From positions 372,001 through 436,000 of the forward strand of contig NZ_AP024884.1 in the NCBI RefSeq assembly GCF_024346955.1: a stretch of DNA of 64,000 nt, in the 5' to 3' direction. The notes beneath the pieces were generated by a model. The model ran no database searches. It was given only the letters and a program-made list of their open reading frames with translations, and was not told the origin of the DNA. This document shows, piece after piece, positions 11,447 through 20,102 of the stretch (positions are counted from its first letter, which is position 1; every line of letters starts with the position of its first letter). A program made the position numbers and the translations under genes. The stretch comes from Vibrio mangrovi. GTDB taxonomy: Bacteria > Pseudomonadota > Gammaproteobacteria > Enterobacterales > Vibrionaceae.

Positions 11447-13894
11447 ATGGAATTAAAAATGAAAAAGAAAATACTCACAACTATTATTTCAGCAACGATG
11501 TTGATGGGCTACGGATTTTATCCGGATAATGCTCAGGCAAAATCAGATAGCACACAAATTAAATCCGAGAACACATATGTAAAATGGCATAAAGGAATAG
11601 ATTTTTATGACATCATGGCTAAATTCATTGTTGCAAGAATGACCGATGAAGAAAAACTGAAAATGTTGGTCGGGGCGGGAATGAATCCTGAAGACGGAGA
11701 CGTTGTTAACCTGAAAGATCCGGTGAAAGGGGTTGCCGGATATATCCATGGTGTTTATGACGAAGCACGAGGATTAGATATTCCAGCCATGAAACTGGCG
11801 GATGGCCCGGCAGGTATCAGGATTGATCCAACCCGCGATGGTGATAACAATACTTATTATACGACAGCATTTCCAAACGGTTCTTTGATGGCATCAACCT
11901 GGAATACGGAACTAATCCGTAACATTGGCCGGGCTATTGCAAGCGAGGGAAAAGAATATGGTGTTGATTTCTGGCTGGCTCCGGGAATGAATATTCAGCG
12001 TAACCCGCTGAATGGTCGTAATTTTGAATATTATTCTGAAGATCCGCTGGTGAGTGGACTGATAGCATCGGCTATGGTTCAGGGAGTTCAGGGTGAAGGT
12101 GTTGCAACGACAATCAAACACTTTGCGGCCAATAACTCAGAGACTAACCGCTTTTTCATCAATGCTGTGGCTACTCCGCGTGCACTCCGGGAAATTTATC
12201 TGCGGGGATTCGAGTATGCTGTCAAACAATCTCACCCTTGGGCCATTATGTCTTCGTATAACCAGATTAATGGTACTAATACCGGGGAGCGAGCTGATCT
12301 GATGACCGACATCCTGCGCGATGAGTGGGGATTTAATGGTCTGGCGATGAGTGACTGGTATGCCGGATACAATCCTATCGACCTGCTCAATGCCGGTGTT
12401 GATGTTATCCAGCCCGGTGGTGAAAATTCGGTTATTCCCGGTTTGGGAGACTGGGGTGAATATGTTGTTAAGGCATATGAAAACGGAGATATGACCAAAG
12501 CTACCCTTGATCGTAACGTGCAGCATATTGTTGCTCAGGTTCTCAAAACGCCGTCGGCAAAACGTTATCCGATCTCGAACAATCCGGATTTGGATTCTCA
12601 TGCGACATTGGCCAGACAGGTGGCGGATGAAGGAATTATTCTGCTGAAAAACAAAGACGCGGTCTTGCCGGTTGCAGCTACACAGCAGATTGCTTCATTT
12701 GGTATCACTCAGGTCAATACGCTAAAAGGCGGAACCGGAAGTGGTGATGTGCATCCGAATCATGTTACCCGGGTTATTGATGGGTTGGCTGCTCAATTCC
12801 CAATGAATCAGGATCTGGTTTCATTCTATAACGATTATTTTGAAGAAAATAAAGTTGTCACTACCGACGGCATGGGAATGTCAGAAATTGTTCTTTGTGA
12901 AGAACCTTCAGTTGCCGAGCTGGGAGCTCAGATTAGCAATGCGGCACAAAGTAGTGATGTTGCTATGATTACACTCGGACGTATGGCTGGTGAAGCTGCG
13001 GATCGTCAGGTCGAACGGGGAGACTACTTACTCACCGAAAAAGAACTGGATCTGATTTCATCCGTTTCAACCGCTTTTCATGCACAGAATAAGAAGGTCG
13101 TTGTTGTCCTGAACATTGCCGGTGTGATTGATGTCAGTGAATGGCAGGATAAAGTCGATGGTATTGTGCTGGCTTATATGCCGGGACAGGAATCTGGTGA
13201 CGCCATTGCCGATATTATCTCCGGTGAGGCTAATCCTAGCGGCAAACTGACACAAACCATTCCGCTGTCTTATTCGGATGTTCCGTCTTCAGCAACATTC
13301 CCTGGTGTCGATGAAGATAACGACGGTGCATTGGATCACGAATATTACAATGAAGATATTTATGTCGGATATCGTTATTATCAGACTTTTGATAAGGAAG
13401 TCGCTTATCCGTTCGGTTATGGATTGTCATATACATCGTTCAAATTCTCACAATCGAAAGTACTCAAAAATGCATTGAACCGTCGTCATCATAAAAATGG
13501 TGTACTGATTAAAACCACGGTGACGAATACCGGTGATGTCTCAGGGAAAGAAGTGGTTCAGGTCTATGTTTCAGCACCGGAAGTCAAACTGAAAAAACCT
13601 AATATCGAACTGAAAGCTTTTGCCAAAACAAGAGAGCTGGCTCCTGGAAAATCACAATGGATGCTGCTTGATATTTCTCCGGAGACACTGGCAAGTTTCG
13701 ACCCTGATAGTAACCAATGGATTGTCGAACCGGGTACTTATAAGGTTTATATTAGTGATTCATCCGATATTTCCTCGGTCACTCCAATTAACTTTGTGGT
13801 ACGCAAAGAAGTCGTAGTCGATAAAACAACGCCGGGAGCATTAGCATTAGAAGAAGGCGTTACGGCTGAATCATTTGTTACCGTTAAAGAATAA
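11447..13894 (+). CDS. Secreted GH3 beta-glucosidase-type glycoside hydrolase
   Basis: An 815-residue glycoside hydrolase family 3 enzyme. A signal peptide covers about 30 residues (KKKILTTIISATMLMGYGF, then NAQA). The N-terminal TIM-barrel contains KLADGPAGIRID, FWLAPGMNIQRNPLNGRNFEYYSEDP and IKHFAANNSE. The catalytic nucleophile is Asp303 in GLAMSDWYAGYN. The alpha/beta sandwich domain follows (DEGIILLKNKDAVLPV), then a C-terminal fibronectin-III-like domain (VTNTGDVSGKEVVQVYV). The likely activity is beta-glucosidase or an exo-beta-glucanase; the exact linkage is not predictable. The start at 11447 has GGAATGAG upstream. A strong terminator follows, so it is monocistronic. Confidence 0.92.
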   Translation: MELKMKKKILTTIISATMLMGYGFYPDNAQAKSDSTQIKSENTYVKWHKGIDFYDIMAKFIVARMTDEEKLKMLVGAGMNPEDGDVVNLKDPVKGVAGYIHGVYDEARGLDIPAMKLADGPAGIRIDPTRDGDNNTYYTTAFPNGSLMASTWNTELIRNIGRAIASEGKEYGVDFWLAPGMNIQRNPLNGRNFEYYSEDPLVSGLIASAMVQGVQGEGVATTIKHFAANNSETNRFFINAVATPRALREIYLRGFEYAVKQSHPWAIMSSYNQINGTNTGERADLMTDILRDEWGFNGLAMSDWYAGYNPIDLLNAGVDVIQPGGENSVIPGLGDWGEYVVKAYENGDMTKATLDRNVQHIVAQVLKTPSAKRYPISNNPDLDSHATLARQVADEGIILLKNKDAVLPVAATQQIASFGITQVNTLKGGTGSGDVHPNHVTRVIDGLAAQFPMNQDLVSFYNDYFEENKVVTTDGMGMSEIVLCEEPSVAELGAQISNAAQSSDVAMITLGRMAGEAADRQVERGDYLLTEKELDLISSVSTAFHAQNKKVVVVLNIAGVIDVSEWQDKVDGIVLAYMPGQESGDAIADIISGEANPSGKLTQTIPLSYSDVPSSATFPGVDEDNDGALDHEYYNEDIYVGYRYYQTFDKEVAYPFGYGLSYTSFKFSQSKVLKNALNRRHHKNGVLIKTTVTNTGDVSGKEVVQVYVSAPEVKLKKPNIELKAFAKTRELAPGKSQWMLLDISPETLASFDPDSNQWIVEPGTYKVYISDSSDISSVTPINFVVRKEVVVDKTTPGALALEEGVTAESFVTVKE

Positions 13895-13914
13895 AAGATT
13901 CACATCACCCATTT

Positions 13915-13937
13915 GGCGGGCATTGCCCGCCTTTTTT
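13915..13937 (+). terminator. Intrinsic terminator of the GH3 gene
   Basis: GGCGGGC (13915-13921) pairs with GCCCGCC (13925-13931), with a three-base loop and six T. It lies 20 bases after the stop codon. Confidence 0.95.
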
Positions 13938-14235
13938 GTGTCACTTAATTATTTGCTGGATCTTATTGATCGTTGCATGAACCGAAAGCAAAATCCGCCA
14001 GATTAGCAAGGCTTAGAGTGATAATAAGATCATTAACTGTATTGCACATTATGATGCATATTACACAATCCATATTTCGCTTTTGTGTTGTATCACTCTA
14101 TGACAAATCAGTGCAGTTTCAGGGAAGAGATATTTGTTAAATTGATACGGTACTCGTGTCTGTATTTCCTATTCGAATGTGTCGGCTGATTCGGGCGAGT
14201 GACTTTTCTTTCAAAGTTTCAGGGAAGGAGCGTAT
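13938..14235. other. Intergenic region ahead of the AraC gene
   Basis: About 300 bases with no supported gene. It presumably holds the promoter of the AraC-type regulator; no specific operator was recognised. Confidence 0.45.
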
Positions 14236-15246
14236 ATGAAAAAAAGTGTCTCTAATATATTAGCCCGTAACATGGCCCAACAATTATCTTCACACCATAT
14301 TGATATTCAAGCGATTCTGAGAAAATGTGGTATTAGTGAGTACGAGCTGAACAGGCCGAATGGCAGAATCCCGGAGCAGACTCATTACCAGTTCATGCTG
14401 GAGACGATGAAGTATAGCCGTTATGTCTATGAATCGTCTTCGATTGACTCACTCTTTGCAATGTTTCCGGAGTTGATTGGTTTGTGTATGAACGAGTCTT
14501 CGTCGGTTCAGGCCGCAGAAAGTTTCATCCGTTATCGTGTTCTGATTGGTAATTGTGACCGTTGTGGTCTTCAGGTCGATGATAACCGGATAAAGCTGAC
14601 CTATGTTGATGACGGCCCGGAAGAACTGTCGACCAGTGCTTTAGGAAACTTCATTATTTTTCGGGAGCTGCTGAAATCCTATCTGCCAGTGATGTCTGTA
14701 CAGGCGGGGCTGACTTATGTCGGTACACTTTCCCGGAGTGTCGTGAACGATAGTCTGGAAACACAGTGCCTGCTGAATCAGAGTGAAAACTATCTCATCA
14801 TCGAAAGCCCTTATCTACAGGATGCGAATGGGCACTTTAATCAGAGGCTGAATCAGTTGCAGAAAATTCAGCTGGATAGCATGTGCCACCGGATCGCTGA
14901 GGAGCAGACGTTTGCTGCTGTGGTTGAAGAACTGATCGAGTCACTTCTGTTTCACAATAATATTCACCATGAAAACTCAGTACTTGATTGTGTTTGCCGT
15001 CACCTGAAAATAAGCCGCTGGACGCTGAATAATAAGTTACGTCAGGATAATCAGTCATTTACGGATGTATTTAACCGGGTCCGGCTGAAAAAAGCCTGTG
15101 AACTACTGGCTGAAACCCGGAAAAGTATTAAAGAAATCAGTGAGCTGGCTTATTTTTCTTCTCAGGCTGTTTTCTCAAGATTTTTCCGGCTTCATGCCAA
15201 TATGTCCCCGGTCCAGTACCGGAAGAAGCTGGCAGATAGCATATAA
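14236..15246 (+). CDS. AraC-family transcriptional regulator with N-terminal ligand domain
   Basis: A 336-residue regulator. Residues up to about 210 match the arabinose-binding/OruR-ArgR type sensing domain (NILARNMAQQL ... ILRKCGISEYEL). The C-terminal 100 residues hold the double helix-turn-helix: SVLDCVCRHLKISRWTLNNKLRQ, then KSIKEISELAYFSSQAVFSRFFR and the family ending MSPVQYRK. AAGGAG precedes the ATG. Targets are unknown. The nearest candidates are the GH3 gene upstream and the decarboxylase/channel operon 1 kb downstream; regulators of this subgroup often respond to amino acids or amines, which would suit the latter, but this is inference. Confidence 0.88.
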   Translation: MKKSVSNILARNMAQQLSSHHIDIQAILRKCGISEYELNRPNGRIPEQTHYQFMLETMKYSRYVYESSSIDSLFAMFPELIGLCMNESSSVQAAESFIRYRVLIGNCDRCGLQVDDNRIKLTYVDDGPEELSTSALGNFIIFRELLKSYLPVMSVQAGLTYVGTLSRSVVNDSLETQCLLNQSENYLIIESPYLQDANGHFNQRLNQLQKIQLDSMCHRIAEEQTFAAVVEELIESLLFHNNIHHENSVLDCVCRHLKISRWTLNNKLRQDNQSFTDVFNRVRLKKACELLAETRKSIKEISELAYFSSQAVFSRFFRLHANMSPVQYRKKLADSI

Positions 15247-15273
15247 GTTTGTCGCAGGTTTTGTTTCAGTGAT

Positions 15274-15315
15274 CATACGAATACACAGCAGAGGTTCCTG
15301 TTGTGTATTCGTATG
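15274..15315. terminator. Bidirectional hairpin between convergent genes
   Basis: CATACGAATACACA (15274-15287) pairs perfectly with TGTGTATTCGTATG (15302-15315). It lies between the convergent AraC and Yip1-like genes, and TTTG follows on the + strand. Probably a shared terminator. Confidence 0.65.
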
Positions 15316-15353
15316 TTTGTATGGCCGGTCTTAATATCGTGTATCTGAAAGCG

Positions 15354-15962
15354 TTAAAAGAACTGCCAGACAACGCTGTTTTCAGAGCCCATACTCCAGA
15401 GCAGAACGACCACAGCAAGCAGAGCTTCCAGAATCAGCACGCCGGCACCAAGAGTAGCTCCGGATAGAATAAAGCCTCGTTTGTGACTGATCCCCAGAAA
15501 ACTGGGCGTTCCTTTATACAACAGATAGGCGGTATAGATAACTCCGAACAGCAGTGCGAGCAGACAGAGCCAGAACACCGGATATATGGCAAAGATGCCA
15601 CTCAGGAACATCGGAGTCGCGATATACCCGGCGAAGATGATGCAGTCACGTCGTTCCGGACGGTTCGGTATATTGCGCGCCAGCCAGTGAATCAGGCTAC
15701 CGACAATCCCGACGGCCATCAGAATCAAAGCATAGAATGCAACTCCCAGTGCAATGCCGTTCATCAGAGAAACTTTATAGGTTTCCTCCCCGCCAAATGT
15801 CCATCCGACCTGAGTGGTTCCGATCAATGAACAGACCACCGGAATGGCGGCCATCCACAGTACATGATGTACATACAGGTGGCTGACAGTTTCGTGTTCG
15901 GCATTGATATCTCGCCATTCACGTTCCGGATGATGTAATAATCCCCATACATGATTACTCAT
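15354..15962 (-). CDS. Yip1-family multi-span membrane protein
   Basis: A 202-residue integral membrane protein. Its N-terminus (MSNHVWGLLHHPEREWRDI) followed by four or five hydrophobic spans is the pattern of the bacterial YIP1/YohC family, whose function is not established. The start at 15962 has AAGAGG upstream; an earlier in-frame start would add 44 residues with no ribosome site. It is divergent from the decarboxylase/channel operon and may share its regulatory region. No ligand or partner can be named. Confidence 0.75.
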   Translation of the reverse strand: MSNHVWGLLHHPEREWRDINAEHETVSHLYVHHVLWMAAIPVVCSLIGTTQVGWTFGGEETYKVSLMNGIALGVAFYALILMAVGIVGSLIHWLARNIPNRPERRDCIIFAGYIATPMFLSGIFAIYPVFWLCLLALLFGVIYTAYLLYKGTPSFLGISHKRGFILSGATLGAGVLILEALLAVVVLLWSMGSENSVVWQFF

Positions 15963-16228
15963 AACTAGCCTCTTGCTTCCTGTTGTTAGAATCATTCCTG
16001 TTCGTTGGAATGGGTGGTCAAAAAATTGATCAATATCAATAAGTATAGACTGAACTCTGCAAGGCCACATATTCTGAAATATCCACATGAACAACCCCGT
16101 CTAAAACCTGTGTTTCACCGCGTAATACATCCGCTATCTATCTAATCTGTCGATAGTTATACCAATATCCGCATCTTCTGCGGCTGAAAGCTTACAACAG
16201 CACCGGAAGTCATAAGATGGAGTAATAG

Positions 16229-17713
16229 ATGGACATTCAACAGCAATTGGCGATTAAGGAAAGTCGATTAGGTGCATCTGAGAGAGAAGCAATTCTGTCA
16301 AATTATTTTGCGACACTGAACCGGCAGAAAAAATCTTTTCTGGGTTACCAGACGAATCAGCAAGTGGAGTTCTCCCCGGTATTATTGCCTTTTCTTTCCC
16401 TGAACCTGCTGAATCTTGGGGATGGGTTTGAAGAAGGCAGTTATCGGATCAATGCCAAGCAGTTCGAGCGTGCGGTTCTGGAATATTACGCTCAACTCTG
16501 TGGCTTTTCCGGGCCACATACTCAGCGTCGGTACTGGGGATATCTGACCGCAATGGGGTCGACAGAAGGGAATATCTACGCACTCTGGAATGCCCGGGAT
16601 TTTTTATGCGGTCATCCGGTTGAAGGATATGCCGATGCCACGGTCGTCCGTCATCCACCGGTTTTAATCTGTTCGGTGGCAACTCACTATTCTGTCTATA
16701 AAGCCAGCCAGTTGGTTGGAGTGAACCTGTTTCATGATATCGGACCTGCATTGGGGGAATGTCCGATCAATCAGGGCAACTGGCATCAGCCTCTGGGCGT
16801 CGATGAACGTGATGCAGTCAATATCGATGATTTGTATGCACTGGTTGAATTTTTTATGACGGCCGGATACCCGGTTATTCTAGTTCTGAATCATGGGGCA
16901 ACATTCAGTGGTGGCAGCGACGCAATTTATGAGATTCTCAACCGTCTGAAGCCGCTGCTGGGCAGAAATACCCCTCAGCAGCGGCGCTACTGGATTCATG
17001 TTGATGGTGCTCTGGCTGCCAATTTTTCCCCTTATCTGCGCTCTGCCTCTGAACCTTTCTCGGTTACTGATGAACCTTACGAATTCCGCCATCCGGAAGT
17101 TATGTCTCTGTGTACCAGTCCTTATAAATGGCTGGGAGCGCCCTGGGCCTGTGGCGTTTATCTGATGCAGGAACGTTATAAAGTTGGTTCTGCTGCCCGG
17201 CCGGTTTATATCGGCAGTCGTGATTCGACAGTTTCCGGCTCGCGGCAGGGCGTATTTGCATTGTATCTGTGGGAGCGACTCACAAGCTTGGGGAAAGTGG
17301 GGCTGCAACAGCTGACACGATTCAATGATACGCTGGCCGATTATACCCAAAGCCGGATTGAATCACTGTTTCACCATCTGGACCCGACGGGAAAACATCT
17401 GATAGTCATGCCAAGGCCGCAGTACAGTAATATTGTCCGTTTTACTGCTCCTGATGCGGCGGTGATCCGGAAATTTTCTCTGGCCCAGAATGATGTCATG
17501 ATCCATGGCAAGCTACAGCGTATGTGTCATGTTGTCGTATTGAGTCACGTTACTCAGGAAGCGATTGATGCATTACTCGATTCATTATCTCATTCCCGTG
17601 CTTTTTCACTATCGGCCCAGCCGAAAAATCCCCTGACTGATCTGAGTTCGATCCGCTCATTTTATGGGGAGTTACCGGATAGTCATTCATCTAAAGAGGA
17701 ATCCTTCATATGA
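16229..17713 (+). CDS. PLP-dependent (group II type) amino-acid decarboxylase
   Basis: A 494-residue fold-type I PLP enzyme, first gene of a four-gene coupled operon. The schiff-base lysine is Lys300 in SPYKWLGAPWACGVY, His153 (ATHYS) is in the place that stacks on the PLP ring, and Asp259 in HVDGA binds the pyridine nitrogen. GSTEGN at 110-115 holds the phosphate. It most resembles the histidine-decarboxylase-like branch, so the product would be a primary amine and CO2; the amino-acid substrate is not certain. The downstream gene encodes an ELIC-like channel, a protein class gated by primary amines. The stop overlaps the channel ATG. GGAG precedes the start. Confidence 0.88.
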   Translation: MDIQQQLAIKESRLGASEREAILSNYFATLNRQKKSFLGYQTNQQVEFSPVLLPFLSLNLLNLGDGFEEGSYRINAKQFERAVLEYYAQLCGFSGPHTQRRYWGYLTAMGSTEGNIYALWNARDFLCGHPVEGYADATVVRHPPVLICSVATHYSVYKASQLVGVNLFHDIGPALGECPINQGNWHQPLGVDERDAVNIDDLYALVEFFMTAGYPVILVLNHGATFSGGSDAIYEILNRLKPLLGRNTPQQRRYWIHVDGALAANFSPYLRSASEPFSVTDEPYEFRHPEVMSLCTSPYKWLGAPWACGVYLMQERYKVGSAARPVYIGSRDSTVSGSRQGVFALYLWERLTSLGKVGLQQLTRFNDTLADYTQSRIESLFHHLDPTGKHLIVMPRPQYSNIVRFTAPDAAVIRKFSLAQNDVMIHGKLQRMCHVVVLSHVTQEAIDALLDSLSHSRAFSLSAQPKNPLTDLSSIRSFYGELPDSHSSKEESFI

Positions 17714-18714
17714 TGCTGAAAGGGATTTTATGGGGAATCGCCGCCCTGATTTATCTCTGTTCTCCAGAACTTTATGCCCAGTATGTGGTTGATACGTCCG
17801 TATCGATCAACAAAATCTACGGTGTTAATACGGTCGATCAAACCTATAAAGTCGATGGTTATCTGGTGACCTCCTGGTACGAACCGGATACAACCTATCG
17901 TCCGGCCAGTGGTGAGCGTGTTTATGAAAATCATCAGGCGGAACAACTGATGAATGCAGGAATGTGGGTACCGGCTTTCGAGTTTATCAATATTATCGGT
18001 AAGCGCCAGACAGCAAATATGCGTCTGGTGATTACGGCAGATGGCCGGGTGACATACAACGAACGGTTTCAGGGACTTTTCACCACAGAAATGGATTTTC
18101 GGCAGTTTCCGTTTGATCACCAGATATTTGAGTTAATCATGGAACCATTTTCCTATGAACAGGCTCAACTGGTGTTCGGATCTGCCCGGATCGATATTGA
18201 AACACTGGATAATCAAAGCCTGAGTGAATGGCAAATGCAGGGTGAACCGGAGGCCAGAGTGAGCCGTTCGGATTATGCGCACCTGCAAAGTGGCGCACTC
18301 AGCCATTTCTCCCGCCTGACCATCAGTATCGAAGCTTCCCGTAAACCGGACTATTATCTGTGGCGTTTTATTCTGCCGCTTTCTCTGATTCTGGTTGCCT
18401 CATGGGCGGTGTTCTGGATTGAAGGATTTTCTGAGCGGCTGATGACTTCTTTCACAATGATGCTCACGGTTGTGGCTTATACCTTTTACACCAGTAGTCT
18501 GTTACCGAGACTACCGTATACCACGCTGATTGAGCGGATGGTCATCATGGGATATGTCAGCATTTTTGCAGCAATTTTAGTAATTGTATTTGTCAAGATC
18601 AGAGAGGAGAAGGGCAGGCCGGTGAAGCATGTGATACCCCGCTGCCGGGCCATTTTCCCGACACTGTTTCTCATTGCGATGAGTATGCTGATAGGAGTGA
18701 ATAGTGGCCTATGA
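17710..18714 (+). CDS. ELIC-like pentameric ligand-gated ion channel (Cys-loop superfamily)
   Basis: A 334-residue prokaryotic pentameric ligand-gated channel, very close to ELIC of Dickeya by comparison from memory. A signal peptide (1-23) is followed by the beta-sandwich domain (KIYGVNTVDQTYKVDGY, FPFDHQIFELIMEPFSYE) and four transmembrane helices from about residue 215. The pore helix reads ERLMTSFTMMLTVVAYTFYTSS. Residues matching ELIC amine-site positions are kept: Tyr51 (Y38), Glu91 (E77), Glu145 (E131), Phe147 (F133), Tyr189 (Y175) and Phe200 (F188). The segment containing ELIC Phe19 is two residues shorter here (VSINKIYG), so that aromatic is missing. The likely ligand is a primary amine, perhaps the product of the upstream decarboxylase. 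Stop and start codons overlap both neighbours (ATGA). Confidence 0.93.
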   Translation: MMLKGILWGIAALIYLCSPELYAQYVVDTSVSINKIYGVNTVDQTYKVDGYLVTSWYEPDTTYRPASGERVYENHQAEQLMNAGMWVPAFEFINIIGKRQTANMRLVITADGRVTYNERFQGLFTTEMDFRQFPFDHQIFELIMEPFSYEQAQLVFGSARIDIETLDNQSLSEWQMQGEPEARVSRSDYAHLQSGALSHFSRLTISIEASRKPDYYLWRFILPLSLILVASWAVFWIEGFSERLMTSFTMMLTVVAYTFYTSSLLPRLPYTTLIERMVIMGYVSIFAAILVIVFVKIREEKGRPVKHVIPRCRAIFPTLFLIAMSMLIGVNSGL

Positions 18715-20102
18715 AACTCTCCCAATCGACTAAAACGTGTCTTGATGCAACCCTTGCTGCTACGGTTCTGATCGCATTACTGGGGATTACCACCTATTTG
18801 CTTTATGCCAAATCAGTCAGTGCTCTGGAAGAACAGATTAAAGCCGGGCTAATTTCAACGGTCAGTGCGTCGGCAACGACACTGAATGGTGATATTCATC
18901 GCCATTTCAATGCAGAAACATTGCCCGATGATCCTGAGTATCATGCGATGGCGATGCAAATGGAGCGAATCCGGCAGGCTGCAACAGATGTCCGTTATAT
19001 CTATACCTGTATTTTAAAACCGCAGGGGATCTATTTTATTGTCAATCCCAGTCCGCAGAATGATGGCGACGGAGATGGTCTGCCCGATCCGCCGCCGGCT
19101 TTAATGACACTTTATGATGACGCGCCTCAGGAATTGATGGATGCACTGAAAAATCAGGAGATCGGCGTTTCTGCCGTACCTTACCGCGATCAGTGGGGCA
19201 CGTTCATTAGCGCGTATGCACCGTTTTATGATGCAAAAGGTGAGTTTGTCGGTGTGCTGGCGATGGATCTGGAACTCAGTGGTTTCTATAAGCGGCTGAG
19301 TAATATTCAGCGCGTATTCGGCAAGGCAAAAATCATCATTCTGTTTCTTGGACTGATTGCCGGGCTGGTGGTGTGGTGGATTCGCCGTTCCCACGTGAAT
19401 AATGTGCGTGAACTGAAAGCAGCAGAAACACAGGCTGCATACAGAGTATCCCAGTTTCGTCATAGCCGGGATGCCTTGTTGGAAGTGGTACGTTATTTTT
19501 CTCACCAGTTATCAGAGCAACTCAGCCATGGGAAGAAAGACCGTTCTTTGAGTGACTGTCCTCAGAAGATTCTCAGGCAGGCTGAATCTTATCATCAGGC
19601 AGTTTATGACTACGCCCTCAGTCAGGGGGATATTTCAACCGTGATTGAGTCGTTTTACTTGTCTGACTGGTTTGGCAAGCTGAATTCGGTACTGCAACAG
19701 GCCGGAAGTGGTCAGCACGAATGGCTGGGAGAAATGCCGCATCCCGTTCAGGGTGATTGTCAGGCTCTGCTGGAAGCATTTTCTGAATTGTATTACTGGC
19801 TCAGTCAGATCCTGAACCAGCCGGTGAGCGGGCAAACCAGTATTGCGGAAGAAGGTCTGGACCGCTGGCATCTGGTGACGGAGATTTCAGTTCACGGAGA
19901 TGTGGGGCAGACGCGGTGCCGACATCTTTTACAACTTTCCGCAGAAGACGGTGCAGTCAATCGGTTAGTCACATTTTCTTCAACCGATCTACATCTGCTG
20001 AAAGTCATTCATATATTGCAACAGTTAGCGTGTGAACTCACCCTGAATGACTACGGTGTTCTGCACATTGCCTGGCAAGTCGGTAAGGAGAAAGGAGAAT
20101 GA
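18711..20102 (+). CDS. Cache-domain membrane sensor with degenerate histidine-kinase-like cytoplasmic region
   Basis: A 463-residue membrane sensor. Transmembrane helix 1 is at about 13-33 and helix 2 at about 205-223. Between them lies a periplasmic PDC/Cache-like domain with DVRYIYTCILKPQGIYFIV and an Asp-rich DGDGDGLPDPPPAL loop. The cytoplasmic part begins with a helical segment whose YFSHQLSEQL recalls the HisKA phosphoacceptor box. The following region looks like a decayed HATPase domain: I find no clear N box or GxGxG motif, only remnants such as DLHLLKVIHILQQLACELTLN. It has no receiver or GGDEF domain. A regulatory or scaffold role is more likely than catalysis. The ATG overlaps the channel stop, so it is co-translated with the channel and transporter. 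Confidence 0.7.
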   Translation: MKLSQSTKTCLDATLAATVLIALLGITTYLLYAKSVSALEEQIKAGLISTVSASATTLNGDIHRHFNAETLPDDPEYHAMAMQMERIRQAATDVRYIYTCILKPQGIYFIVNPSPQNDGDGDGLPDPPPALMTLYDDAPQELMDALKNQEIGVSAVPYRDQWGTFISAYAPFYDAKGEFVGVLAMDLELSGFYKRLSNIQRVFGKAKIIILFLGLIAGLVVWWIRRSHVNNVRELKAAETQAAYRVSQFRHSRDALLEVVRYFSHQLSEQLSHGKKDRSLSDCPQKILRQAESYHQAVYDYALSQGDISTVIESFYLSDWFGKLNSVLQQAGSGQHEWLGEMPHPVQGDCQALLEAFSELYYWLSQILNQPVSGQTSIAEEGLDRWHLVTEISVHGDVGQTRCRHLLQLSAEDGAVNRLVTFSSTDLHLLKVIHILQQLACELTLNDYGVLHIAWQVGKEKGE

